Assembly (NCBI RefSeq): GCF_041088075.1
Contig: NZ_JBGCVY010000022.1
Coordinates: forward strand, 14,715 to 78,714
From: Mucilaginibacter_A sp041088075
GTDB lineage: Bacteria; Bacteroidota; Bacteroidia; Sphingobacteriales; Sphingobacteriaceae
Direction of reading: 5' to 3'
DNA length: 64,000 nt
Numbering within the stretch: position 1 is the first letter of the stretch; every line of letters begins with the position of its first letter. A program made the position numbers and the translations under genes. The notes under the pieces were generated by a model that had not been told where the DNA came from, made no database searches, and saw nothing but the letters and a program-made list of their open reading frames with translations. Positions 7,216-16,079 of the stretch are shown one piece after another.

Positions 7216-8313
7216 ATGAGCGAGCCACAACTGTTGGATTGGATTGAAAGGTATCTCGGCCATAAGCTTTCTGAGGACGAGCAACTGGAGTTTGAGGTGA
7301 TGCGCCTGGGCGACCCGCGTTTGAACGAGCGGATCAAAGAACATCAGCAGTTTATGAAATACATGCACAGCTGGAACGAGCGCGTAGAGTTTGAGCATAA
7401 ACTAAATGCCATCCATGATGAAATTGATGTGGATGCGGTAAAACAAACTTTGGGTTTCCGCCAAAACCGCGTAATTGCTTTGTGGCGCAACCATCATTCA
7501 AAAATATCGGTTGCCGCTTCTGTCGCTATTTTTGCCGTAATGCTCACTTTATTCTTCACCGGCTATTTCAACAACCAAAGCCAGCAGTCAAAATACAGTG
7601 CTTTACGCCGAGAATTGGATAACGTAAAACGTTCGCAAAGTGCTTTGATGCGTGATATTTCCGGCAAAAGCATCCGGAAAAATAATTTAAACCCGGGCAA
7701 TTTCGGCGGAACGGGTTTCGCAATTAATACCAACGGCGATATCATTACCAATTTTCATGTGATAAATGGGGCAGACTCTATTTATGTGCAAAATTCAAGC
7801 GGCGAATCTTTTAAAGTAAAACCAATTTATACCAACGAAGATTACGATCTGGCCGTTTTGCGGATTACGGATCCTTCTTTTAAACATTTAAGCCCGGTGC
7901 CGTATGCTTTCAAAAAGAACAAGGCTGATTTGGGCGAAGATGTGTTTACCATTGGTTATCCAAAAGATTCGGTGGTGATTGGAAAAGGTTATTTAAGTTC
8001 GTTCACCGGTTTTGAGAATGATAGTTTGGCTTATCAGGTTTCCATTCCGGTAAACCCGGGCAATAGCGGCGGCCCTTTGCTAGATAATTACGGCAATATC
8101 ATCGGTATCATCAAAGGCAAGCAAACGCAGGTTGACGGCGCTGCTTTTGCCACCAAATCCAATTATCTGATGAAAGCGATTCAATCCATTCCTGCGGATT
8201 CATCTGGTAAAAAGATCGTTTTAAACAGCAAAAACAACATGACGAAACTGAGCCGCGCACAGCAAATCAAAAAGCTGCAGAATTATGTTTTTATGGTGAA
8301 AGTTTATAACTGA
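7216..8313 (+). CDS. Membrane-anchored trypsin-like serine protease with anti-sigma-like N-terminus
   Basis: A 365-residue protein. Residues 1-90 are cytoplasmic and charged (LLDWIERYLGHKLSEDEQLE...), like the N-terminal part of many Bacteroidota anti-sigma proteins. One membrane helix follows (about 98-118). Residues about 160-320 are a chymotrypsin-fold protease with H181 (ITNFHV), D211 (DYDLAVLR) and S284 in GNSGGP. The protease domain should be in the periplasm. It starts 12 bases after the sigma-factor stop. The DegS/HtrA relationship is clear for the protease; no PDZ domain is seen. The combination suggests an envelope-stress sensor, unproven. The stop is followed at once by a repeat copy (8313-8324). 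Confidence 0.85.
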   Translation: MSEPQLLDWIERYLGHKLSEDEQLEFEVMRLGDPRLNERIKEHQQFMKYMHSWNERVEFEHKLNAIHDEIDVDAVKQTLGFRQNRVIALWRNHHSKISVAASVAIFAVMLTLFFTGYFNNQSQQSKYSALRRELDNVKRSQSALMRDISGKSIRKNNLNPGNFGGTGFAINTNGDIITNFHVINGADSIYVQNSSGESFKVKPIYTNEDYDLAVLRITDPSFKHLSPVPYAFKKNKADLGEDVFTIGYPKDSVVIGKGYLSSFTGFENDSLAYQVSIPVNPGNSGGPLLDNYGNIIGIIKGKQTQVDGAAFATKSNYLMKAIQSIPADSSGKKIVLNSKNNMTKLSRAQQIKKLQNYVFMVKVYN

Positions 8314-8352
8314 TACTTCTTTTAGCCCCCTAAAATCTATCTATAAAAATCG

Positions 8353-8382
8353 AAAGGCTCCTGTAAAAAGGGGCTTTTTTTT
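8353..8382 (+). terminator. Terminator after the protease gene
   Basis: AAAGGCTCC pairs with GGGGCTTT with one bulged base and a G-T pair, followed by eight T. It lies 40 bases past the protease stop. Confidence 0.55.
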
Positions 8383-8387
8383 GTGTT

Positions 8388-8483
8388 GTCATGCTGAACT
8401 TGTTTCAGGATCCCTCAGGCAAAGTAAAATGAAAAATAGTTTTTGATTGTGTTAGTGAGATGCTGAAACGAGTTCAGCATGAC
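8388..8483. repeat. Long inverted repeat, REP-like family
   Basis: GTCATGCTGAACTTGTTTCA at the left faces its complement at the right (one mismatch), separated by about 55 bases. Related copies with GCCGAAC in place of GCTGAAC are at 38253, 38385 and in the 43640-44020 array. It sits between convergent genes (protease and nuoD). Confidence 0.8.
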
Positions 8484-8502
8484 TAAAACTCAAATGCTTA
8501 TT

Positions 8503-9687
8503 TTATCGGTCCAATTCGCCCAAAACAATATCTATCGAACCAATCATGGCAACAACATCGGCAATCATCGCGCCTTTGCTGATGGCAGGCAATACCGATA
8601 AATTGTTGAAACTTGGCCCGCGCGCTTTGACGCGTTTCGGAATTTCCGTTTTGCCATCGGCGATAAAATAAAAGCCCAGTTCGCCTTTCGGGTTTTCGGC
8701 ACGCATGTAATAATCCTGAGCTTTGGGAATGATCTTGCGGGGAAGTTTAGCGCGCGGATCAAAATCGGGCGTACGTTTCAACTCTTTTTGTAACCGCTCT
8801 ACGCATTGTTCAATCATTTTTAACGATTCGGCAATCTCGTCAATGCGTACTTTAAACCGGTCCCAGCAATCGCCAACGCTGCCCATTTCCCCTTTTCCGA
8901 TTGGGATGTCAAAATCCAGTTCCGGGTAAACCGAATAGCCATCCACACGGCGCAAATCCCATTTCAACCCGGAGCCACGTAGCATCGGCCCGGAACAGCC
9001 ATAATTAATAGCCACATCCATCGGCAGCACACCAACGTTAGCTGTGCGGTTGATAAAAACCTGGTTATCGGTCAGCAATTGGTTCAATTCCGTCATTTTC
9101 GGTTTAAAATAATCCACAAACTCTTTGCAGCGTTCTTCAAAACCAACCGGCAAATCGTAAAACACGCCGCCGACCCAAATAAAATTATACAGCAGCCTTG
9201 CGCCCGAAGCCCATTCCAGCAAACCCATAATGTGTTCGCGGTCGCGGAAGCACCACAAAAAAGGCGTAAAAGCACCAATATCAATGCCATAAGTGCCCAA
9301 AGCAATCAGGTGCGAGCCGATGCGGTTCAACTCGCAAACCAAAACACGGATGTATTCTACCCGTTTTGGGATTTCTTTGTCAATGCCCAGCATCCGTTCC
9401 ACGCCCATCACAAAAGCGTGGCTGTTGTTCATGGACGACAAATAATCCAACCGATCGGTAAAAGGAATGGTTTGCTGGTACGACATGGACTGCGCGTGCT
9501 TCTCAAAACAGCGGTGCAAATAGCCAATGTGCGGGATCACTTCTTTCACAATCTCGCCGTCGGTAATCAGTTCCAAACGCAAAACGCCATGGGTTGAAGG
9601 ATGCTGCGGGCCCATGTTCAGCACCAAATCTTCGGCACTTAAGTTTTGGATGCGCTGCTGGTATCTTTTAAATGCTTCGTTTACCAT
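8503..9687 (-). CDS. nuoD: NADH-quinone oxidoreductase subunit D
   Basis: NuoD (394 residues) is the 49-kDa subunit of complex I at the quinone-binding interface. The start GPQHPSTHGVLRL is the family signature, and the C-terminus ends MIGSIDIVLGELDR as expected. Other conserved blocks are GYLHRCFEKHAQ and VDGYSVYPELDF. nuoC lies 27 bases upstream on the same strand. The remaining nuo genes are not in the window: the next gene downstream is convergent, so this is a short nuoC-nuoD unit apart from any complete nuo operon. Confidence 0.96.
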   Translation of the reverse strand: MVNEAFKRYQQRIQNLSAEDLVLNMGPQHPSTHGVLRLELITDGEIVKEVIPHIGYLHRCFEKHAQSMSYQQTIPFTDRLDYLSSMNNSHAFVMGVERMLGIDKEIPKRVEYIRVLVCELNRIGSHLIALGTYGIDIGAFTPFLWCFRDREHIMGLLEWASGARLLYNFIWVGGVFYDLPVGFEERCKEFVDYFKPKMTELNQLLTDNQVFINRTANVGVLPMDVAINYGCSGPMLRGSGLKWDLRRVDGYSVYPELDFDIPIGKGEMGSVGDCWDRFKVRIDEIAESLKMIEQCVERLQKELKRTPDFDPRAKLPRKIIPKAQDYYMRAENPKGELGFYFIADGKTEIPKRVKARGPSFNNLSVLPAISKGAMIADVVAMIGSIDIVLGELDR

Positions 9688-9703
9688 ACTAAATTTACTG
9701 CCA

Positions 9704-9715
9704 TAAAAGAAGCAT
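9704..9715 (+). repeat. Exact 12-bp repeat copy between nuoD and nuoC
   Basis: TAAAAGAAGCAT fills nearly half of the 27-base gap between nuoC and nuoD and overlaps the last base of the nuoC stop codon. Confidence 0.85.
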
Positions 9716-10209
9716 CAGCCAATTTTGATGCCTTTATAATATTCGGCGCTTTTGTAGTCTTCGCGCAGCGGGAAACCTTCCCAATCATCCGGCAGTAAAA
9801 TGCGGCGCAAATCCGGGTGGCCTTTAAAGTCTATTCCTAATAAATCGTAAGCTTCCCGCTCATGCCAATCAGCCGTACGGTAAACGTTGGAAACCGTTGG
9901 AAAGGAGGGAAGTTCTTCAGGATCAGTAGGTTTATCAACACTAACTTTTAGTGTCAATTGTGTTTGATACGGAAGCGATGACAAATGATAAACCACACCA
10001 AAACGGTTTTCCTGGTGATAATCCACGCCCGAAAGGCAGGCCAGGAAATCAAAATAAGTTTGCGGATGGTCGCGCAAAAAAAGACAAACCGCCGCAATTT
10101 GATCCGGTTGAATTAACAAAGCAGGCTGCAAACCGCTCGTTTCTTCGCCCAAAATCATGCCATCGCCAAATTGTGCCGATAAAAGAAGCTTGATCTCTTC
10201 AAAACTCAT
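9715..10209 (-). CDS. nuoC: NADH-quinone oxidoreductase subunit C
   Basis: NuoC (164 residues) is the 30-kDa peripheral subunit of complex I. The conserved block ADWHEREAYDLLGIDFKGHPDLRRILLPDDWEG (seen in pieces at the C-terminal third) ends in PLREDYK, as in the family. The ATG at 10209 overlaps the pdxH stop as ATGA, which favours it over an in-frame start eight codons upstream. Residues near the N-terminus are written by an 11-of-12 repeat copy (10180-10191). nuoD follows. Confidence 0.94.
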   Translation of the reverse strand: MSFEEIKLLLSAQFGDGMILGEETSGLQPALLIQPDQIAAVCLFLRDHPQTYFDFLACLSGVDYHQENRFGVVYHLSSLPYQTQLTLKVSVDKPTDPEELPSFPTVSNVYRTADWHEREAYDLLGIDFKGHPDLRRILLPDDWEGFPLREDYKSAEYYKGIKIG

Positions 10210-10853
10210 GGTGCCAGGCGTACTATTTTCCAATTTTGCTGATCGGCTTTTTTATACAAAATGCGGTCGTGCAAGCGGCTCGAACGACCTTGCCAAAACT
10301 CCATCAAACGCGGTTTTACGATGTAGCCGCCCCAATGCGCCGGTTTTGGCACTTCCTTGTTTTCGTATTCCTGCTCCAGTTGCTGCCATTTTTGTTCCAG
10401 GTCTTCGCGCGAAGCAATTTCCTGGCTTTGCGGCGAAACTACGGCACCAATTTGGCTTCCTTTTGGCCGCGAATGGAAATAGGTTGAAGAATATTCTTTG
10501 CTCAGTTTCTCGATCGTTCCTTCAATCCGTATCTGGCGTTCCATTTCCGGCCAGTACAAAATCAGGCTCGCCAACGGGTTTTTGGTGAGTTCTTTTCCTT
10601 TCCGGCTGAGGTAATTGGTGTAAAATTTAAAGCCGTTATCGCTAAAACCTTTTAACAAAACAATCCGTGCCGAAGGTCGGCCATCCGTTGTTGCCGTGGC
10701 CAAAGTCATGGCGTTGGGTTCATACATTTTGGCATTGATCGCCTCGTTAAACCACTTTTCAAACTGTTTGATTGGGTTTGGGTTCACATCCACTTCTGAT
10801 AACGTAGCCGAGCGGTAATCCCTTCTTAAATTTTCTATTAATTCCTGTTCCAT
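10206..10853 (-). CDS. pdxH: Pyridoxamine 5'-phosphate oxidase
   Basis: PdxH (215 residues) oxidises pyridoxamine or pyridoxine 5'-phosphate to PLP using FMN. Conserved stretches are RIVLLKGFSDNGFKFYTNY, SLILYWPEMERQIRIEG and the C-terminal FWQGRSSRLHDRI. The ATG at 10853 gives the normal family length; a longer frame from 11009 runs through repeat-bearing intergenic DNA and is rejected. Its stop overlaps the nuoC start, so a PLP-synthesis enzyme heads a two-gene complex I operon. That link is positional only. Confidence 0.94.
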   Translation of the reverse strand: MEQELIENLRRDYRSATLSEVDVNPNPIKQFEKWFNEAINAKMYEPNAMTLATATTDGRPSARIVLLKGFSDNGFKFYTNYLSRKGKELTKNPLASLILYWPEMERQIRIEGTIEKLSKEYSSTYFHSRPKGSQIGAVVSPQSQEIASREDLEQKWQQLEQEYENKEVPKPAHWGGYIVKPRLMEFWQGRSSRLHDRILYKKADQQNWKIVRLAP

Positions 10854-10908
10854 CTGCTGCAAACTTACAAAATGCCGGTCGGATTGGGGCGAAAATTGGC
10901 AGTTGCTG

Positions 10909-10937
10909 ATGCTTCTTTTATCCCATAAAAATTGGTC
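10909..10937 (-). repeat. Full-length 29-bp repeat copy upstream of pdxH
   Basis: An exact ATGCTTCTTTTA core followed by TCCCATAAAAATTGGT, in the intergenic region between divergent pdxH and the serine hydrolase gene. Confidence 0.85.
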
Positions 10938-11053
10938 CTCGCCAAAAAAGTTTTGAATCAAAATTAAACGCGTGCTTTCGCCCAAACACCAACATTGAAA
11001 CTTAAACATGATTTGAAACTTAGCATCCCATTTAATGCGCTATATTTAACCAC

Positions 11054-12301
11054 ATGATGCTTCGTTTATCCACCCTTTTTATAATTTTTGCCTTGCAAAC
11101 TTCTGCCCAAAAAACCGATACCATTTTTCTGAAAAATTTACTGGAAAAGCATCCCGAATATTTCAGCAAAATCCTCAACCATCCAACCAAAAACGAAGTC
11201 CAGGTTTTGTACACGCAGATTGACCGCGACGAAAACAACCTGCCGCATTTCCGTTCGTACAGCTTCAACTTAAACCCGAAACGCTATTTTTATCCGGCCA
11301 GTACGGTGAAATTACCGACGGCTATTTTTGCTTTGGAGAAATGCAACCAGCTTAAATTGAAGGGCATAAAAGAAGCATTGATGCAAACCGACAGCGCTTT
11401 TGTGGGGCAAACGAAAGTCAGCATTGATACTTCTGCCGAAAACGGTTTGCCAAGCATCAACCAGTACATCAAAAAGATTTTGCTGGTGAGCGATAACGAT
11501 GCCTACAACCGTTTGTACGAGTTTGTGGGCCGCGAAGAAATCAACCAAAAACTGAAGAAATATGGTTTGAACCAAACGCGGATCATCAGCCGGTTGGCCA
11601 TTGGCGATGCCGGCGAAAATGCAAAACATACCAACCCAATCGAATTTTTTGCCGGTAAAAGAAGCATCTATCAAAAGCCGGCACAATTTGATGCAAACGA
11701 TTACCCGATGCAATTGGAAAATATGTTGCAGGGAAAAGGTTATTTGGACAACCACGACCAATTAATAAACGAACCTTTTGATTTTAGGGAGAAAAACATT
11801 TACACAATTTCCGATCAGCAGGAAGTTTTAAAGCGGTTGTTGTTCCCGGAAGTTTATCCAAGTTCAGAACAATTTCAGCTTCAAAAAGAAGATTATAAAC
11901 TTATTTACAAGTATATGAGCATGTTCCCCACGGAAAGCAATTATCCAAAATATTCAGTTCCAAACTACTGGCCAACTTATTGCAAGTTTCTATTTTATGG
12001 TTCTGAAAAAGATGCAAGTTTAAATCCAAACATCCGTATTTTTAACAAAGTTGGCGATTCTTATGGTTACGATGTTGACAATGCGTACATTGTTGATTTT
12101 AAAAACAAAGTAGAATTTATGCTTACTGCGGTAGTCCAATCCAACGAAGACGGCATTTACAACGACAACAAGTATGAATACGAAACCGTGTGTTTTCCGT
12201 TTTTGAAAAACTTAGGACAAGTAATTTATGACTTGGAATTGCATCGGCAAAAGAAGCATTTGCCGGATTTGAACAAGTTTAAGTTTGATTACAAATTTTA
12301 A
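11054..12301 (+). CDS. Secreted serine hydrolase, class A beta-lactamase-like
   Basis: A 415-residue protein with an N-terminal signal peptide (LSTLFIIFALQTSA). It carries the serine penicillin-binding/beta-lactamase fold motifs: S83-T-V-K86 and S146-D-N148. A KVG sequence near residue 334 sits where KTG is normal. It is longer than classical class A beta-lactamases, with insertions and an extended C-terminus, so a peptidase or other hydrolase role is as likely as beta-lactam resistance. It is divergent from pdxH. Two exact copies of the 12-bp repeat lie inside (11367-11378 coding IKEAL, 11656-11667 coding GKRSI), giving different peptides from the same DNA word. Confidence 0.82.
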   Translation: MMLRLSTLFIIFALQTSAQKTDTIFLKNLLEKHPEYFSKILNHPTKNEVQVLYTQIDRDENNLPHFRSYSFNLNPKRYFYPASTVKLPTAIFALEKCNQLKLKGIKEALMQTDSAFVGQTKVSIDTSAENGLPSINQYIKKILLVSDNDAYNRLYEFVGREEINQKLKKYGLNQTRIISRLAIGDAGENAKHTNPIEFFAGKRSIYQKPAQFDANDYPMQLENMLQGKGYLDNHDQLINEPFDFREKNIYTISDQQEVLKRLLFPEVYPSSEQFQLQKEDYKLIYKYMSMFPTESNYPKYSVPNYWPTYCKFLFYGSEKDASLNPNIRIFNKVGDSYGYDVDNAYIVDFKNKVEFMLTAVVQSNEDGIYNDNKYEYETVCFPFLKNLGQVIYDLELHRQKKHLPDLNKFKFDYKF

Positions 12302-12315
12302 AATTAGACTTGTTT

Positions 12316-13602
12316 CTAAGCTCCAATTATTGCTTTCGCCACTTCCAAACCCGTAACCAAAGCCGCTTCCACTGTTCCCAATTGTTCGCCTTCAAACAAA
12401 GCTTCTCCCGCAAAATAAATGGTTTGTGCAACTGGTTTTTTCAGAATTTTTAAGGCTGAGGCGGTTTTCAAAGTGGCGTAACTGTAAGAACCGCGGGCAA
12501 AAGGATCGGCCGTCCAATTATAAACTTTGGCCGACACCAATTTTTGGGTGATAAAAGAAGCATCCACGTTAAAAATATGTGCAAGCGAAATGATGGCTTC
12601 CTGTAAAATTTCTTCATCGTTTAAATGCTGCATTTCGTCCTGCGGTTTGCCGCCGAGCCAACCTGTCAAAACGTTGTTTTGCTGCGGGTTTTGCGTCCAC
12701 CAGGTTGGTATTTTTTCTTCGGAAAACAGGAACTGCATATTGTTTAATCCTCGATCTTTCCAAAACGGACCGGTAAATTCCATTAAAACTTTGATGATCG
12801 CGCCGAATCCCATTTCGGTTGCAGCTTTTCTTTGTTCAAACAAATCCGGGTTAAAAGTGATAGCAGCGGTTTCGTTTCCATCTAAAACCAAAACGCCTAA
12901 AGAAACAGTCAGTACCAATTTTTTGCCGGTAAAAGAAGCATTGTCCGCCGTAACCACTTCAACCAAACCTGGCTTCCAGTTGACCTGCTTTACCATTGCG
13001 TTTAGTTTGATTTCTCCGCCAAACTTTTCAATCTCTTCCAACAAAAAACCCATCAACTGGATGTAACCGCCGGGAATGCGAAACTGCGTTTCTTCTTCGT
13101 GGCCGCCCAGCCATTCATTGCGCAACGAAAACAAACTGACACGCTCAGAATCGGCCGTATCATAACCAGCAGCAAATTGTGTGGCTGATTTTCTTAATCC
13201 GGCATACTTTTCTTCAGCAAAATTTTGCTGTAAAAACTGTTCGAGCGACTGGTCTTCCTGAACTTCGCTTAAAGCTTTTTCAAACTCGTCCCAGTGCTCC
13301 ATAAAAAACTCCGACTGTTTAATTTCTCCGTTTTTGGCCTGAAAATTATTACCGGAAACTGGTTCGTAAACAATCTGTGCTTCTTTTAGCAGCTTTAAAG
13401 TGAGTGGCAGTTCGCCGTGGATAAACTCGGCACCTAACTCAATTGAAGTTGTAAACCCATCGCCCGAAAAAGTGAAACAACGGCCGCCAATGCGGTTTCT
13501 GGCTTCGAGAACAATTACTTTTTTTCCGGCTTTGGCCAATTCTAAAGCCGTTATTAAACCTGCGGCACCGGCACCGATGATGATGGTATCAGAAGAATTC
13601 AT
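12316..13602 (-). CDS. FAD-dependent amine oxidase
   Basis: A 428-residue flavin amine oxidase (monoamine oxidase type). The Rossmann motif IIIGAGAAGLITALELAKAG is at the N-terminus, followed by EARNRIGGRCFTF, the second conserved dinucleotide/flavin block. The C-terminal GEALFEGEQLGTVEAALVTG matches the FAD-binding end of the family. The ATG at 13602 places the Rossmann fold five residues in; an upstream frame is less likely. The substrate (polyamine, aromatic amine or other) cannot be told. It is convergent with the serine hydrolase gene, 14 bases apart. Two exact repeat copies lie inside (12552-12563, 12930-12941); the second also has the CCAATTTTTT extension within coding sequence. Confidence 0.88.
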   Translation of the reverse strand: MNSSDTIIIGAGAAGLITALELAKAGKKVIVLEARNRIGGRCFTFSGDGFTTSIELGAEFIHGELPLTLKLLKEAQIVYEPVSGNNFQAKNGEIKQSEFFMEHWDEFEKALSEVQEDQSLEQFLQQNFAEEKYAGLRKSATQFAAGYDTADSERVSLFSLRNEWLGGHEEETQFRIPGGYIQLMGFLLEEIEKFGGEIKLNAMVKQVNWKPGLVEVVTADNASFTGKKLVLTVSLGVLVLDGNETAAITFNPDLFEQRKAATEMGFGAIIKVLMEFTGPFWKDRGLNNMQFLFSEEKIPTWWTQNPQQNNVLTGWLGGKPQDEMQHLNDEEILQEAIISLAHIFNVDASFITQKLVSAKVYNWTADPFARGSYSYATLKTASALKILKKPVAQTIYFAGEALFEGEQLGTVEAALVTGLEVAKAIIGA

Positions 13603-13698
13603 GCAATTATAAACTGAAATATGTGGCAAATGTGTTGCTGTCATCCTAAGCGCAGTCGAAGGATTCTACGAACGATAAGTTAGTTTTTTCTTTGTTCG

Positions 13699-14018
13699 TT
13701 CTTTTTTCTTGATAAAAAAGAACCAAAAAATCAAGAATGCCGGATCGCCTCCAGGCGGCATTCAGCCCCACGCTCCTGGGCGGCTACCTTGCAAGCGGCC
13801 CTGCCAATTCAATAAAAACAAGTCCGTCCTTTCCACTCCACATAATTTATACCTGTAAAAGAAGCATTCTAAAAGCAAAACTATTTAACAGCGTAAGATA
13901 ACCACCTAAACATTCCGAAGCGGCAGGTATGCGCCCAGGTGCGGAAAGGCCCGACAAAACGCCCAGAGGGATCAGGTTTGTCTTGAATTTTTGGTTTTTT
14001 TTGTTCAAGCAAAAAGAA
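13699..14018. mobile_element. 320-bp element with 37-bp inverted ends, MITE-like
   Basis: The left end (13699-13735, starting TTCTTTTTTCTTGAT) and the right end (13982-14018, reading as TTCTTTTTGCTTGAA on the other strand) match at about 31 of 37 positions. The ends are very A/T-rich, while the interior is GC-rich with small hairpins (GCCGGATCGCCTCCAGGCGGC near 13738, longest run here split at 20: GCCGGATCGCCTCCAGGCGG). It has no reading frame of note. It contains one exact 12-bp repeat (13856-13867). The form fits a non-autonomous, MITE-type element; no target-site duplication could be fixed by eye. It fills most of the 600-base gap between the amine oxidase and the next gene. Confidence 0.6.
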
Positions 14019-14202
14019 CGTTATATCAAGTGAACAAACAATTTTTCAGAATATTGATGTTTTAATTGTTTAGGTTCACCAACGGATAACTTCTTTGGAC
14101 AAACCTTTTTGGTAATTTAAATACTACTTAATTGAAATTGCAAACTTCGGCCTTAGAACTAATGATTTTTAGCCTTCGTATCTACCGTTGCATTTGCCTT
14201 TA

Positions 14203-15462
14203 TCAATGCCCAAACAAATAACTGATGCCAGCGCGATAAGAAGTTATATCGCCTGTGATGCCAGCGTAGTTTGTAATTGACGATGGGATAAAATAGTAAA
14301 AACCAATATCAATGCGGTTGTTGAGGACTATGCCAACATTGATTGGGAAAGAGAGCCATAGAGAATCAAACTGGGGATATTTGGTGCTGTTGGTGGAATT
14401 GGTAAAAGCGGATTTATAGGTTACAATATACTTGTAATTGTTATAAAACGATAAGTTGACGGATGCACCTGTGCCGACGTATATTTTTAAATTGTTACGG
14501 CTGTAAAAATTATAAACAATTTGTGGTAAAATGCTGATGGTATATTGTTTAAACTTTAAACTGGTGGTAGTAATGTCATTATTGTAATCAGGGATCGAAC
14601 TGAACAACTCATGCTGGTCTGGTACAAAACTTGCCTGCAATTTAAACAAAAGCTTTTGGGTAATTTTATTGGGGTAGATATCAACACCTACAGTTGCATA
14701 AGGCAGCAGATTGTTTTTATTAATGCCAGGGCTTACAAGCGCAGGTAAATTGGTAAACTTTAGGGTACTGTATGATGCACCAATGCCTGCAAAAAACAGC
14801 ACTTGTGTTTTCGACTCTGTTTTAAATTGCTCCTTTTCGTTGCCGCCGTTAATCAAACTTGTTATTTTCAGCATGGCTTCTTTCGTATATTGGATACCAG
14901 TGATTTGTGCAGCAATGGCCGGGTTATATTTCATGGCTAAGTAATTCAATTCGGCCGTGCTGTTTACCTCGACAAAAGAATTATTGTCACTTTTAGGCTT
15001 CAACAAATAGTGGGTAAATTCATGGATCCCCTTTATCCCAGTTTCAGCATAATAATACCTGGTTTTTAGCTGATCGGTATAACTGTATAAGTTTATGTTT
15101 TTTCCTTTGGCCAATACTTTTAAAAAAACCGTGTCTGTTATCTTGCCGGTATCAACAACATTAGATAGCTCGGAAAGCTGAATTTTGTTCATACTTACAG
15201 ATACTATCTGTTTTTCAAAATATCCAAGTTTGGTGATGGCAAATGCGCTGGTGTTGGCAATAGAATAGGTTTGGAATTTTAAATCGGGATCAGTTTTAAA
15301 TTTAAAACTTGTTGGGTTGTTGTCCCATTCCCGGTAGTCAACATATCCTTTAATGGTATCCCCTGCAAGGGTAACCCGGTAACCGGGCTTAGGGTTATTT
15401 TGAGCAATTGCAAAGTAAGGAAAAGCAATAAAAAGCAGTGATAATTTAAGTAAAAGTTTCAT
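14203..15462 (-). CDS. Outer-membrane beta-barrel-like hypothetical protein
   Basis: A 419-residue secreted protein. The signal peptide is MKLLLKLSLLFIAFPYFAIA. Residues about 25-200 follow a pattern common in Bacteroidota (GYRVTLAGDTIKGYVDYREW, a small beta domain). Residues 230-419 have alternating hydrophobic strands and end in SYRAGISYLFGH with a terminal aromatic/His pattern, as in PorT/OmpA-like barrels. The ATG at 15462 is preferred; an in-frame TTG eight codons upstream is less likely. No specific substrate is known. It stands alone, flanked by the MITE-like element and by prfC remnants. Confidence 0.6.
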   Translation of the reverse strand: MKLLLKLSLLFIAFPYFAIAQNNPKPGYRVTLAGDTIKGYVDYREWDNNPTSFKFKTDPDLKFQTYSIANTSAFAITKLGYFEKQIVSVSMNKIQLSELSNVVDTGKITDTVFLKVLAKGKNINLYSYTDQLKTRYYYAETGIKGIHEFTHYLLKPKSDNNSFVEVNSTAELNYLAMKYNPAIAAQITGIQYTKEAMLKITSLINGGNEKEQFKTESKTQVLFFAGIGASYSTLKFTNLPALVSPGINKNNLLPYATVGVDIYPNKITQKLLFKLQASFVPDQHELFSSIPDYNNDITTTSLKFKQYTISILPQIVYNFYSRNNLKIYVGTGASVNLSFYNNYKYIVTYKSAFTNSTNSTKYPQFDSLWLSFPINVGIVLNNRIDIGFYYFIPSSITNYAGITGDITSYRAGISYLFGH

Positions 15463-15528
15463 TGTGATGGGTATATGTTTTTTCAAATAAATACAGGTTC
15501 GGTTTAAGTTGAGGCAATAAAAAACACA

Positions 15529-15556
15529 ATGCTTCTTTTATCGGGTAAAAATTGGT
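15529..15556 (-). repeat. Full-length repeat copy
   Basis: ATGCTTCTTTTA exact, then TCGGGTAAAAATTGGT. It is alone in the gap between the outer-membrane protein gene and the first prfC remnant. Confidence 0.85.
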
Positions 15557-15757
15557 ATTTGCATCAAATTAAATAAATCAAGAATTAAATACATCATGAT
15601 CGGCAGCAAAAAATATCTTTTAAAGTTTAATTTAAGGTAGTTTCAGCTAAAACCCATTTTACGTTAATTGGATCAATAGGTTTTTGCAATGTTTGAGGTT
15701 TACTTAGTTAGGATTTTTAATCCTGTTAACAAAAACACCCCATACTCCTTTTACCGC

Positions 15758-15952
15758 CTAATTCTTCGTAAACTCCGAAGTGGTATGAAACTCAATCTCC
15801 GGGAAATCGCGTTTGGCCAAATTGATCATTTAATCGTTGTCCGCCAGAAAAACCGTGTTGCCGTCTTTGTTGGTGCCGATCTGGTGTTGCTTGCGGTACA
15901 TCATTTCTTTCTTTTTCTTTTTATCGGTAGAATTGAGCCAACTGGAATCTAA
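15758..15952 (-). pseudogene. Duplicated 3' end of prfC, copy 1 (decayed)
   Basis: This stretch matches the last about 60 codons of prfC (17770-17965) on the same strand, from the SWL-STDKKK region to the shared stop, including the final residues HTTSEFTKN. A TAT codon of prfC (Tyr in DNDYMI) is TAA here, so the copy is interrupted. There is no start of its own. The DNA just downstream also resembles that after prfC, including a TTAGGATTT block and a copy of the repeat (15742-15753, ATACTCCTTTTA). It marks the left edge of a small cargo region. Confidence 0.85.
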
Positions 15953-16079
15953 AAGCCCGGATTTGTAGTTAAATTAATGGTATTCGAAAGAATGCGTTAA
16001 ATGGAACATACGTATAGATGAGAATGATAATTATTACCTTTGGGTTGTATGCCAACAGTTGGAAGATTTTAGTTATAAT

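Noticed and set aside
9079..9597. A 172-codon frame on the plus strand opposite nuoD
   Set aside because: It lies wholly within nuoD on the other strand, has no recognisable domain, and its basic, aromatic-rich composition is that of a shadow frame.
11054..12301. Calling the serine hydrolase a beta-lactam resistance gene
   Set aside because: The SxxK and SDN motifs fit, but KTG is KVG, the protein is much longer than class A enzymes, and there is no mobile context. Function is left open.
15673..15952. Plus-strand frame over the first prfC remnant
   Set aside because: It is the antisense of the duplicated prfC tail; the matching frame occurs opposite the true prfC, which confirms it is a shadow.
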